Shown: positions 15,844-23,198 of the stretch, piece after piece
How the letters are laid out: the number at the start of each line of letters is the position of its first letter
Position numbering within the stretch: the first letter of the stretch is position 1
NCBI GenBank assembly: GCA_035575095.1
Contig: DATLYF010000105.1
Coordinates: forward strand, 1-27,229
Length of the DNA: 27,229 bases
DNA from: DATLYF01 sp035575095
Lineage (GTDB): Bacteria > Pseudomonadota > Gammaproteobacteria > Competibacterales > Competibacteraceae
Direction of reading: 5' to 3'
Notes under the pieces: generated by a model
Told to the model about the DNA's origin: nothing
The model's input: only the letters and a program-made list of their open reading frames with translations
Databases searched by the model: none
Translations under genes and position numbers: made by a program

Positions 15844-16010
15844 GTGGCTCGGCGCTCCAGAATAGCAGCCGAAGCTGCCCACGGTGATGCTCTCGTAATA
15901 GATGGAATACCTCTCTTCGGGGAGGCCCAAATAAGTGTAATGGGATTCGGCTTCCAGGCGCGAGACCCAGCCCATTGCACGGGATCGAAGCTTCGGACAT
16001 GGTTCTGCCA

Positions 16011-16026
16011 TACCCCTTTAGTGGTA
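16011..16026. promoter_or_regulatory. NarL 7-2-7 site upstream of narXL
   Basis: TACCCCT-TT-AGTGGTA is an inverted pair of NarL heptamers with the 2-bp spacing required for phospho-NarL. The left heptamer matches TACYYMT fully and the right one (TACCACT on the other strand) at 6 of 7 positions. It lies 168 bp upstream of the narX start, so autoregulation of narXL is likely. Confidence 0.65.
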
Positions 16027-16103
16027 CTGAAGAAATCATTCATCGCGTCTGCAATCGCTAGAGTTCGCCGTAGATTCGTGGTGATCCACGAGACGCGGTC
16101 ATC

Positions 16104-16124
16104 CCCTCCCTTAGCAGGGGAGGG
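16104..16124 (+). repeat. CCCTCCC/GGGAGGG palindrome before the narG remnant
   Basis: A 7-bp stem CCCTCCC (16104-16110) and GGGAGGG (16118-16124) with a 7-base loop. It stands 22 bases before the remnant's ATG, and belongs to the same family as the palindromes in the nar gaps. Confidence 0.7.
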
Positions 16125-16146
16125 CAGCAGCATGGGGAGGCAGGCG

Positions 16147-16302
16147 ATGAGTCATTTCCTAGACAGATTGACCTTCTTCAGGAAGGTGCAGGATACCTTC
16201 GCCGGTGGTCATGGCGTGCTCACCAATGAGGACCGCGGCTGGGAGAACGCCTACCGCCAGCGCTGGCAGCACGACAAGATCGTGCGCTCCACTCCCTGCT
16301 GA
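16147..16302 (+). pseudogene. narG 5' remnant: 51-residue copy of the NarG N-terminus
   Basis: The ORF encodes 51 residues beginning MSHFLDRLTFFRKV and running through NEDRGWENAYRQRWQHDKIV to STPC-stop. Residues 1-49 align without gaps to residues 1-49 of the full NarG at 19438; the sequence ends exactly where NarG has His50, the histidine ligand of cluster FS0. Codons 1-23 share about 67% of bases with narG, whereas 16216-16292 matches 19507-19583 at 76 of 77 bases. A good ribosome binding site, GGGGAGG (16134-16140), sits 6 bases upstream. An in-frame ATG at 16132 is possible. It is most simply the broken end of a second narG, but the retained part includes the NarJ-binding N-terminal helix, so a small product cannot be excluded. 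Confidence 0.85.
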
Positions 16303-16466
16303 TCGGCGCAGCTGAGATCCAGGGGATCGATCTGCAAGGCGCCACCACTTCCCTGGTGCAATAGGCGCAGGTCTTCGTTCTTTCATATACCACCCAATAC
16401 CACTAATGAATCAAGGGGAATTATTGATCATTCATTTTCGATAAAAACTAAAATTTTTTTCTTTAT

Positions 16467-16479
16467 AATCAATAAGTTA
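16467..16479 (+). promoter_or_regulatory. IHF consensus site
   Basis: AATCAATAAGTTA matches the IHF consensus WATCAANNNNTTR at every defined position and lies in an AT-rich block, as IHF sites do. It is centred about 134 bp before the predicted narK start of transcription, close to the place of the IHF site in the E. coli narG promoter (about -125). Confidence 0.6.
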
Positions 16480-16494
16480 TATTAATTCTTTTTA

Positions 16495-16510
16495 TACCCC
16501 ATTAGAGGTA
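16495..16510. promoter_or_regulatory. NarL 7-2-7 site upstream of narK
   Basis: TACCCCA-TT-AGAGGTA is an inverted heptamer pair with a 2-bp spacer. The right half (TACCTCT on the other strand) matches TACYYMT fully, the left at 6 of 7. Centre at about -104 from the predicted transcription start. Confidence 0.6.
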
Positions 16511-16558
16511 CACACCAATACACAGGATGTTTTAGCGCCGGCTTTGCACCGAGTTCCT

Positions 16559-16572
16559 TTGATCCCGATCAA
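16559..16572. promoter_or_regulatory. FNR/ANR box of the narK promoter
   Basis: TTGATCCCGATCAA is a perfect TTGAT-N4-ATCAA palindrome, the site of FNR-type regulators that respond to lack of oxygen. Its centre (16565.5) is exactly 41.5 bp before a start point at 16607, the position of class II FNR activation, given the -10 element described next. Confidence 0.88.
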
Positions 16573-16591
16573 ATAATCGCTTCCCTCCCCT

Positions 16592-16600
16592 TGCTACGGT
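16592..16600 (+). promoter_or_regulatory. Extended -10 element of the narK promoter
   Basis: TGCTACGGT fits an extended -10 (TGn then TAnnnT). With transcription starting near 16607 it falls at -12 to -7, and the FNR box falls at -41.5. The fit of both elements supports the assignment. Confidence 0.5.
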
Positions 16601-16639
16601 CCGCCGCAGATCGAGTGGCAACCGAGCATGGGGGATGAC

Positions 16640-19318
16640 ATGCAATACCTAGAGGCGGTGTCGTCTGGCCAACAGACGCGCGCACTGACATTGAGTACGG
16701 TGGCATTCACCGTCTGCTTCGCAGTGTGGACCATCTTTTCCATCATAGGCGTGCAGATCAAGCAGGATCTGGGGCTCAATGAGACCCAGTTCGGCCTGCT
16801 GATCGGCACGCCCATTCTCACCGGCTCGTTGATCCGCCTGGTACTGGGCATCTGGACCGATCAATACGGTGGACGGGCCGTGTTCACCCTGGTGATGCTG
16901 TCTGCGGCCGCGGCCACCTGGCTGCTCACTTTCGCCGACAGCTACGGAGCCTTCCTGGTGGCGGCACTGGGCGTGGGCATCGCCGGCGGCTCCTTCGCCG
17001 TGGGCGTGGCCTATGTCTCCAAATGGTATCCCAAGGAGCAGCAGGGCACGGCGCTCGGCATCTTCGGCGCCGGCAACGTAGGCGCAGCCGTCACCAAGTT
17101 CCTCGCCCCGTTCGTGTTGGTAGCCTATGGCTGGCAGACGGTGGCTCAGGTGTGGGCCGCGGCCATCGCTGTGATGGCCGTGACCTTCTGGTTCACCACC
17201 CAGGACGATCCCGCCCTGATGGCACGGCGCCAGAGCCATGCCAAGCCGATGTCCTTCCGCGAGCAGCTCGAACCGCTCAAGAAGCTGCAGGTGTGGCGCT
17301 TCTCCCTGTATTACTTCTTCGTCTTCGGCGCCTTCGTGGCCCTGGCCCTGTGGCTGCCCCGTTACCTGGTGGGCGCCTACGGCATGGACATCAAGACCGC
17401 CGGTATGGTGGCGGCCATGTACTCGATCCCGGCCTCGCTGTTCCGCGTGGTCGGCGGCTGGATGTCAGACAAGTACGGCGCGCGCACGGTGATGTACTGG
17501 ACCTTCATCGTCTCGGCCATCTGCACCTTCATCCTCTCCTATCCGCCGACCGAGTTCGTGGTGCAGGGTATCCATGGCCCCATCCAGTTCCGCTTTGCCA
17601 TCGACGTCGCCGGGTTCATCGGTCTGACCTTCGTGCTGGGCTTCTTCATGTCCCTCGGCAAGGCCGCGGTGTACAAACACATCCCAGTCTACTATCCCGA
17701 CCATGTCGGCGCCGTCGGCGGCGTGGTCGGCATGATCGGCGGTCTGGGCGGCTTCCTGCTGCCGCTGACCTTCGGCATGCTCAACGACGTCACCGGCATC
17801 TGGCAGAGCTGCTTCATGCTGCTGTTCGTGCTGGTGACTATGGCCCTGCTGTGGATGCACATCGCCATCCTGCACATGGAGCGGCGCGTGGCGCCGGCCC
17901 TGGAGAAAATGTCCCCGGATCTGCCCGAGCTGGCCTCACCGCCACCGCTGGTGCTCACCGACTGGTACCCGGAGGACAAGACCTTCTGGGAGACCAAGGG
18001 CAAGGCCATCGCCAACCGCAATCTGTGGATCTCCATCCCCAACCTGCTGCTGGCCTTCGCCGTGTGGATGGTATGGTCGGTGGTGGTGGTGAACCTGCCT
18101 AACGTGGGCTTCCAGTACACCCCCAATCAGCTGTTCTGGCTGGCGGCGCTGCCATCTCTAAGCGGCGCTACCCTGCGCATCTTCTATTCCTTCATGGTGC
18201 CGATCTTCGGTGGCCGGCGCTGGACCACCATCAGCACTCTCTCGCTGCTCATCCCTGCCGTCTGGATCGGCTTTGCGGTGCAGGATCCAGAGACGCCCTA
18301 CATCGTCATGCTGATCTTGGCTCTGTTGTGCGGCTTCGGCGGCGGCAACTTCTCCTCCTCCATGGCCAACATCAGCTTCTTCTTCCCCAAGGCGCAAAAG
18401 GGCACAGCGCTGGGCCTCAATGCCGGTCTCGGCAACCTAGGGGTGAGTGTCGTGCAGTTCGTGGTGCCCTTGGTGATCACCTTCCCCTTGTTCTTGGGTG
18501 GCGAACCTCAGACCTGGGTCAAGGGCGATGTGACCAAGCAGATCTGGCTGCAGAACGCCGGCTTCATCTGGGTCTGGTTCATCCTGGCCGCCGCCGCGGC
18601 CGCCTGGCTCGGCATGAACGACATCGCCTCGGCCAAGGCCTCCTTCAAGGATCAGGCGGTGATCTTCAAGCGCAAGCACAACTGGCTGATGTGCTGGCTC
18701 TACCTCGGTACCTTCGGCTCGTTCATCGGCTTCTCCGCCGGCTTCCCGCTGCTGACCAAGACCCAGTTCCCCGAGGTCGATCCGACCAAGTACGCCTTCC
18801 TCGGCCCCCTGGTCGGCGCCCTGATCCGGCCGGTGGGCGGCTGGCTGTCGGACAAGCTGGGCGGCGCCCGGGTCACCTTCTGGACCTTCATCGCCATGAT
18901 CGCCGCGGTGTTCGGGGTGCTGGCCTTCCTGCCTGAAAACGGCCAGGACGGCAATTTCTTCGGCTTCCTCGCCATGTTCATGGTGCTGTTCGTCACCACC
19001 GGCATTGGCAACGGCTCCACCTTCCGCATGATCCCGGTGATCTTCATGACCGAGCGTCTGCGCGCAGCCGAGAGTAAGGGTGAGACGGCCCGCGAGCATG
19101 CGATCAGGGATGCCAACAAGGAGGCAGCGGCGGTGCTCGGCTTCTCGGCTGCGATCGGCGCCTACGGCGGCTTCTTCATTCCCAAGAGCTTCGGTACCTC
19201 GCTGGCCCTGACTGGCGGACCGCAGGCAGCGCTGATCGGCTTCATTATCTTCTATCTGAGCTGCATCGCCCTGACCTGGTGGTACTACAGCCGCAAACAC
19301 GCGGAGATACCCTGCTAA
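16640..19318 (+). CDS. narK: NarK1-NarK2 fused nitrate/nitrite transporter
   Basis: A double-length MFS protein of 892 residues (896 if the ATG at 16628 is used). The first module (about 1-440) and second module (about 460-890) are each complete NarK-type transporters. In the 896-residue numbering each has the two substrate-binding arginines: Arg70 and Arg273 in the first, Arg517 and Arg734 in the second. Nitrate-signature glycine-rich helices occur in each (GAVGGVVGMIGGLGG; GTALGLNAGLGNLG and VLGFSAAIGAYGG). In fused NarKs the first module is a nitrate/proton symporter and the second a nitrate/nitrite antiporter. The ATG at 16640 is favoured because a G-rich run lies 5 bases upstream. It heads the nar cluster, 119 bp before narG, behind an FNR promoter. 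Confidence 0.93.
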   Translation: MQYLEAVSSGQQTRALTLSTVAFTVCFAVWTIFSIIGVQIKQDLGLNETQFGLLIGTPILTGSLIRLVLGIWTDQYGGRAVFTLVMLSAAAATWLLTFADSYGAFLVAALGVGIAGGSFAVGVAYVSKWYPKEQQGTALGIFGAGNVGAAVTKFLAPFVLVAYGWQTVAQVWAAAIAVMAVTFWFTTQDDPALMARRQSHAKPMSFREQLEPLKKLQVWRFSLYYFFVFGAFVALALWLPRYLVGAYGMDIKTAGMVAAMYSIPASLFRVVGGWMSDKYGARTVMYWTFIVSAICTFILSYPPTEFVVQGIHGPIQFRFAIDVAGFIGLTFVLGFFMSLGKAAVYKHIPVYYPDHVGAVGGVVGMIGGLGGFLLPLTFGMLNDVTGIWQSCFMLLFVLVTMALLWMHIAILHMERRVAPALEKMSPDLPELASPPPLVLTDWYPEDKTFWETKGKAIANRNLWISIPNLLLAFAVWMVWSVVVVNLPNVGFQYTPNQLFWLAALPSLSGATLRIFYSFMVPIFGGRRWTTISTLSLLIPAVWIGFAVQDPETPYIVMLILALLCGFGGGNFSSSMANISFFFPKAQKGTALGLNAGLGNLGVSVVQFVVPLVITFPLFLGGEPQTWVKGDVTKQIWLQNAGFIWVWFILAAAAAAWLGMNDIASAKASFKDQAVIFKRKHNWLMCWLYLGTFGSFIGFSAGFPLLTKTQFPEVDPTKYAFLGPLVGALIRPVGGWLSDKLGGARVTFWTFIAMIAAVFGVLAFLPENGQDGNFFGFLAMFMVLFVTTGIGNGSTFRMIPVIFMTERLRAAESKGETAREHAIRDANKEAAAVLGFSAAIGAYGGFFIPKSFGTSLALTGGPQAALIGFIIFYLSCIALTWWYYSRKHAEIPC

Positions 19319-19330
19319 TCCACTGCCAAC

Positions 19331-19354
19331 CCCTCTCCCCGCTTGGGGAGAGGG
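19331..19354 (+). repeat. Palindrome 1 of the narG leader
   Basis: A perfect 10-bp stem CCCTCTCCCC/GGGGAGAGGG with a GCTT loop, starting 12 bases after the narK stop. No T-run follows. The 3' arm merges into a longer run of G tracts. Confidence 0.75.
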
Positions 19355-19381
19355 GGGGTGAGGGGCACATGCCCCCACCCC
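19355..19381 (+). repeat. Palindrome 2 of the narG leader
   Basis: An 11-bp stem GGGGTG(A)GGGGC / GCCCCCACCCC with one bulged A at 19361 and loop ACAT (19367-19370), directly adjacent to palindrome 1. Confidence 0.6.
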
Positions 19382-19385
19382 CTAG

Positions 19386-19409
19386 CCCTCCCCTGCTCGC
19401 CAGGGAGGG
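19386..19409 (+). repeat. Palindrome 3 of the narG leader
   Basis: CCCTCCC (19386-19392) pairs with GGGAGGG (19403-19409); TG/CA pairs inside the loop can extend it with one bulge. It ends 28 bases before the narG ATG. Confidence 0.65.
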
Positions 19410-19437
19410 AATAAGGAACTAGAGGAGAGTCAACAAC

Positions 19438-22400
19438 ATGAGTCACTTTCTCGATCGACTGACCTACTTCAAAAAGGTCAAAGGCCAGTTCGCCAACGGC
19501 CACGGTGTGCTCACCAATGAGGACCGCGGCTGGGAGAACGGCTACCGCCAGCGCTGGCAGCACGACAAGATCGTGCGCTCCACCCACGGGGTGAACTGCA
19601 CCGGCTCCTGCTCCTGGAAGATCTATGTCAAGAACGGCCTGGTCACCTGGGAGACGCAGCAGACCGATTACCCGCGCACCCGCCCCGATCTGCCCAATCA
19701 CGAACCGCGCGGCTGCCAGCGCGGGGCCAGCTACTCCTGGTATCTGTACAGCGCCAATCGGGTGAAATACCCCATGGCGCGCGGCCGCCTGCTGCGGCTA
19801 TGGCGCGAGGCCCGCAAGACCAAGGACCCGGTCGAGGCCTGGGCCTCGATCGTCGAGGACCCGGCGAAGAGCAGCGAATACAAGTCGCGTCGCGGCCTGG
19901 GCGGCTTCGTGCGCGCCACCTGGGAGGAGGTCAACGAGATTATCGCCGCGGCCAACACCTATACCATCAAGAAGTATGGTCCGGACCGCATCTACGGCTT
20001 CTCGCCGATCCCGGCCATGTCGATGGTCTCCTATGCCGCCGGCTCCCGTTACCTGTCGCTGATCGGTGGCGCCTGCGGCAGCTTCTACGACTGGTACTGC
20101 GACCTGCCGCCCTCCAGCCCGCAGATCTGGGGCGAGCAGACCGATGTGCCGGAATCGGCCGACTGGTACAACTCCACCTTCCTCATGCTGTGGGGCTCGA
20201 ACGTGCCGCAGACGCGCACCCCCGATGCCCACTTCATGACCGAGGTGCGCTATAAGGGCGCCAAAGTGGTGGTGGTGACCCCGGACTATTCTGAGGCCTC
20301 CAAGTTCGCCGATATCTGGCTGCACCCCAAGCAGGGCACCGACGCGGCGCTAGCCATGGCCATGGGCCACGTCATCCTGCGCGAGTTCCATCTCGACGCC
20401 AAGAGCGAGTATTTCACCCAGTACTGCCGCGAGAAGACCGATCTGCCCATGCTGGTACTGCTGGAGCCTCGTGCCGACGGCAGCTACCAGAGCGGGCGCT
20501 TCCTGCGCGCCTCGGATCTGGCCGATCGGCTCGGCCAGGCCAACAACCCCGAGTGGAAGACCCTGGCCTATGACGAACGTAGCGAGCAGCTGGTGGTCCC
20601 CAACGGCTCGATCGGCTTCCGCTGGGGCGAGCAGGGCGACAACCTCGGCAAGTGGAATCTGGAGCCCAAAGACGCCGTCAGCGGCGCTGAGGTGCAACTC
20701 GGGCTGTCGCTGATCGATGTGCGCGATGCGGTGGTGCCGGTGGCCTTCCCCTACTTCGGCCACATCCACCACGAGCACTTCCGCAACACCGCCCACGACG
20801 CCATCCAGGTGCGCAACGTGCCGGCGAAGAAGATTCGGCTTGCCGATGGCTCGGAAGCGCTGGTGGCCACGGTGTTCGACCTGACCTGCGCCAACTACGG
20901 TATCGACCGCGGTTTGGGCGGCGGCAATGTCGCTGCCTCCTACGACGACGACGTGCCCTACACCCCGGCCTGGCAGGAGCGCATCACCGGCGTGCCGCGC
21001 GGCCAGGTCATCGCCGTGGCGCGCCAGTTTGCCGAGAACGCCGACCGGACCCACGGCAAGTCCATGGTCATCATCGGCGCGGCGATGAACCACTGGTATC
21101 ACATGGACATGAACTACCGCGGCGTCATCAACATGTTGATGCTGTGCGGTTGCGTCGGACAAAGCGGCGGCGGCTGGGCGCACTACGTCGGCCAGGAGAA
21201 GCTCAGGCCGCAGACCGGCTGGCAGCCGCTGGCCTTCGCCCTGGACTGGCACCGCCCGCCGCGGCATATGAATTCCACCTCCTTCTGGTATATCCACTCC
21301 AGCCAGTGGCGCTACGAGAAGCTGGGCATGGAGGAAATCCTCTCGCCCCTGGCCGACCCGAAGCAGTGGCAGGGCGCGCAGATCGACTACAACGTGCGCG
21401 CGGTGCGCATGGGCTGGCTGCCCTCCGCCCCCCACTTCGACGTCAACCCACTGGCACTGACCAGAGCCGCCGCTGCCGCGGGCAGCGCCCCGGTAGACTA
21501 CCTGGTGGAGAACCTCAAGTCGGGCAAGGTCGGTTTCGCCTTCGAGGACCCGGACAACCCGGTCAACTTCCCGCGCAACCTGTTCGTCTGGCGCTCCAAC
21601 CTGCTCGGCTCCTCGGGCAAGGGCCACGAGTACTTCCTCAAGTACCTGCTGGGTACGGTGCACGGCGTGCAGGGCAAGGATCTCGGCGAGGAAGGCGGGC
21701 AGAAGCCGCTGGAGGTGAAGTGGCGTCCGGCCGCCGAGGGCAAGCTGGACCTGCTGGTGACGCTGGACTTCCGCATGTCCACCACCTGCATGTACTCCGA
21801 CATCGTGCTGCCCACCGCCACCTGGTACGAGAAGAACGACCTCAATACCTCGGACATGCACCCCTTCATCCATCCGCTGTCGGCAGCGGTGGATCCGGCC
21901 TGGGAGTCGCGCACCGACTGGGACATCTTCAAAGGCATCGCCAAGAAGTTCTCCGAGGTCTGTGTCGGCCACCTGGGCGTGGAGCAAGACATCGTTGCCG
22001 TCCCCACCCTGCACGATACGCCCACCGAGCTGGCCCAGCCGCTGGAGGTCAAGGACTGGAAGAAGGGCGAATGTGAGCTCATCCCGGGCAAGACCGCTCC
22101 CAGCCTGGTGGTGGTCGAGCGCGACTATCCCAACACCTACAAGAAGTTCACCTCCTTGGGCCCGCTGCTGGATCGGCTCGGCAACGGCGGCAAGGGCATC
22201 AACTGGAACACCGAGGACGAGGTCGAGGCCCTGGCCGAGCTCAACTACACGGTGCAGGAGGACGGCATCTCCAAGGGCCGGCCGCGCATCGAGAGCGACA
22301 TCGACGCCGCCGAGGTGATCCTCATGCTCGCCCCCGAGACCAACGGCCACGTCGCGGTCAAGTCCTGGGAGGCGCTGGGCAAGATCACCGGCCGCGACCA

Positions 22401-23196
22401 CACCCATCTCGCCCTGCCCAAGGAGCATGAGAAGATCCGCTACCGGGACATCCAGGCCCAACCGCGCAAGATCATCTCCTCGCCCATCTGGTCGGGCCTG
22501 GAGGACGAGCACGTCTCCTACAACGCCGGCTACACCAACGTCCACGAACTGATTCCCTGGCGCACGCTGACCGGCCGCCAGCAGTTCTACCAGGACCATC
22601 CCTGGATGCGCGCCTTCGGCGAGACCTTGTGCGTCTATCGCCCGCCGGTCGACCTCAAGACCGTCCACCCGATCCAGGGCAAGAAACCCAACGGCAACCC
22701 GGAGGTGGTGCTGAACTTCATCACCCCGCATCAGAAGTGGGGTATCCACTCGACCTACACCGACAATCTGCTGATGCTCACCCTCTCGCGCGGCGGGCCG
22801 ATCATCTGGATCAGCGAGGTCGACGCCAAAAAGGCCGGCATCGAGGACAACGACTGGATCGAGGCCTACAACGTCAACGGCGCCATCGTGGCCCGGGCCG
22901 TGGTCAGCCAGCGCGTGCCGGAAGGCATGTCGCTGATGTATCACGCCCAGGAGAAGATCGTGAACACGCCAGGCGCCGAGACCACCGGCACGCGCGGCGG
23001 TATCCACAACTCGGTGACCCGCACGGTACTCAAGCCGACCCACATGATCGGCGGCTACGCCCAGCAGAGCTACGGCTTCAACTACTACGGCACCGTCGGC
23101 GCCAACCGCGACGAGTTCATCATCGTGCGCAAGATGAGTAAGGTGGACTGGCTGGAGGAGTCCCAGCAGGACGCCATGCAAGTGGAGGCTCATTAA
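19438..23196 (+). CDS. narG: Respiratory nitrate reductase alpha subunit NarG
   Basis: A catalytic subunit of 1252 residues (E. coli NarG 1247), very similar throughout. It reduces nitrate to nitrite at a Mo-bis-MGD centre on the cytoplasmic side of the inner membrane. The FS0 [4Fe-4S] ligands are His50, Cys54, Cys58 (STHGVNCTGSCSW) and Cys93 (RGCQRGAS). Asp222 in YDWYCDLPP corresponds to the E. coli molybdenum ligand. Other hallmark blocks are GEQTDVPESADWYNS, GCVGQSGGGWAHYVGQEKL, NLLGSSGKGHE and GRDHTHLAL. The N-terminus MSHFLDRLTYFKKV is the vestigial Tat-like helix bound by NarJ. AGAGGAGAG lies upstream of the ATG. narH follows after two bases. Confidence 0.98.
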   Translation: MSHFLDRLTYFKKVKGQFANGHGVLTNEDRGWENGYRQRWQHDKIVRSTHGVNCTGSCSWKIYVKNGLVTWETQQTDYPRTRPDLPNHEPRGCQRGASYSWYLYSANRVKYPMARGRLLRLWREARKTKDPVEAWASIVEDPAKSSEYKSRRGLGGFVRATWEEVNEIIAAANTYTIKKYGPDRIYGFSPIPAMSMVSYAAGSRYLSLIGGACGSFYDWYCDLPPSSPQIWGEQTDVPESADWYNSTFLMLWGSNVPQTRTPDAHFMTEVRYKGAKVVVVTPDYSEASKFADIWLHPKQGTDAALAMAMGHVILREFHLDAKSEYFTQYCREKTDLPMLVLLEPRADGSYQSGRFLRASDLADRLGQANNPEWKTLAYDERSEQLVVPNGSIGFRWGEQGDNLGKWNLEPKDAVSGAEVQLGLSLIDVRDAVVPVAFPYFGHIHHEHFRNTAHDAIQVRNVPAKKIRLADGSEALVATVFDLTCANYGIDRGLGGGNVAASYDDDVPYTPAWQERITGVPRGQVIAVARQFAENADRTHGKSMVIIGAAMNHWYHMDMNYRGVINMLMLCGCVGQSGGGWAHYVGQEKLRPQTGWQPLAFALDWHRPPRHMNSTSFWYIHSSQWRYEKLGMEEILSPLADPKQWQGAQIDYNVRAVRMGWLPSAPHFDVNPLALTRAAAAAGSAPVDYLVENLKSGKVGFAFEDPDNPVNFPRNLFVWRSNLLGSSGKGHEYFLKYLLGTVHGVQGKDLGEEGGQKPLEVKWRPAAEGKLDLLVTLDFRMSTTCMYSDIVLPTATWYEKNDLNTSDMHPFIHPLSAAVDPAWESRTDWDIFKGIAKKFSEVCVGHLGVEQDIVAVPTLHDTPTELAQPLEVKDWKKGECELIPGKTAPSLVVVERDYPNTYKKFTSLGPLLDRLGNGGKGINWNTEDEVEALAELNYTVQEDGISKGRPRIESDIDAAEVILMLAPETNGHVAVKSWEALGKITGRDHTHLALPKEHEKIRYRDIQAQPRKIISSPIWSGLEDEHVSYNAGYTNVHELIPWRTLTGRQQFYQDHPWMRAFGETLCVYRPPVDLKTVHPIQGKKPNGNPEVVLNFITPHQKWGIHSTYTDNLLMLTLSRGGPIIWISEVDAKKAGIEDNDWIEAYNVNGAIVARAVVSQRVPEGMSLMYHAQEKIVNTPGAETTGTRGGIHNSVTRTVLKPTHMIGGYAQQSYGFNYYGTVGANRDEFIIVRKMSKVDWLEESQQDAMQVEAH

Positions 23197-23198
23197 TC

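Larger units (their letters stand above)
16303..16627. other. narK upstream region
   Basis: About 325 bp without a supported gene. The first 60 bp are GC-rich and contain an open frame, out of register with the remnant, ending at TAG 16362-16364. From about 16380 to 16510 it is strongly AT-rich and holds the IHF and NarL sites listed separately, plus two imperfect NarL heptamers (TACCACC 16388-16394, TACCACT 16398-16404). The FNR-dependent core promoter follows. Confidence 0.7.

Noticed and set aside
16159..16386. Minus-strand open frame across the narG remnant
   Set aside because: The same antisense frame also occurs opposite the true narG start, showing it is only the complement of conserved coding sequence.
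16424..16437. TTGATCATTCATTT as a second FNR box
   Set aside because: Only the left half matches TTGAT; the right half does not resemble ATCAA.
20350..23193. A 947-codon open frame on the minus strand opposite narG
   Set aside because: It lies wholly antisense to a complete, strongly conserved narG. Its composition (His, Val, Gly, Gln and Arg-rich, no motif) is what an antisense frame of GC-rich coding DNA gives.
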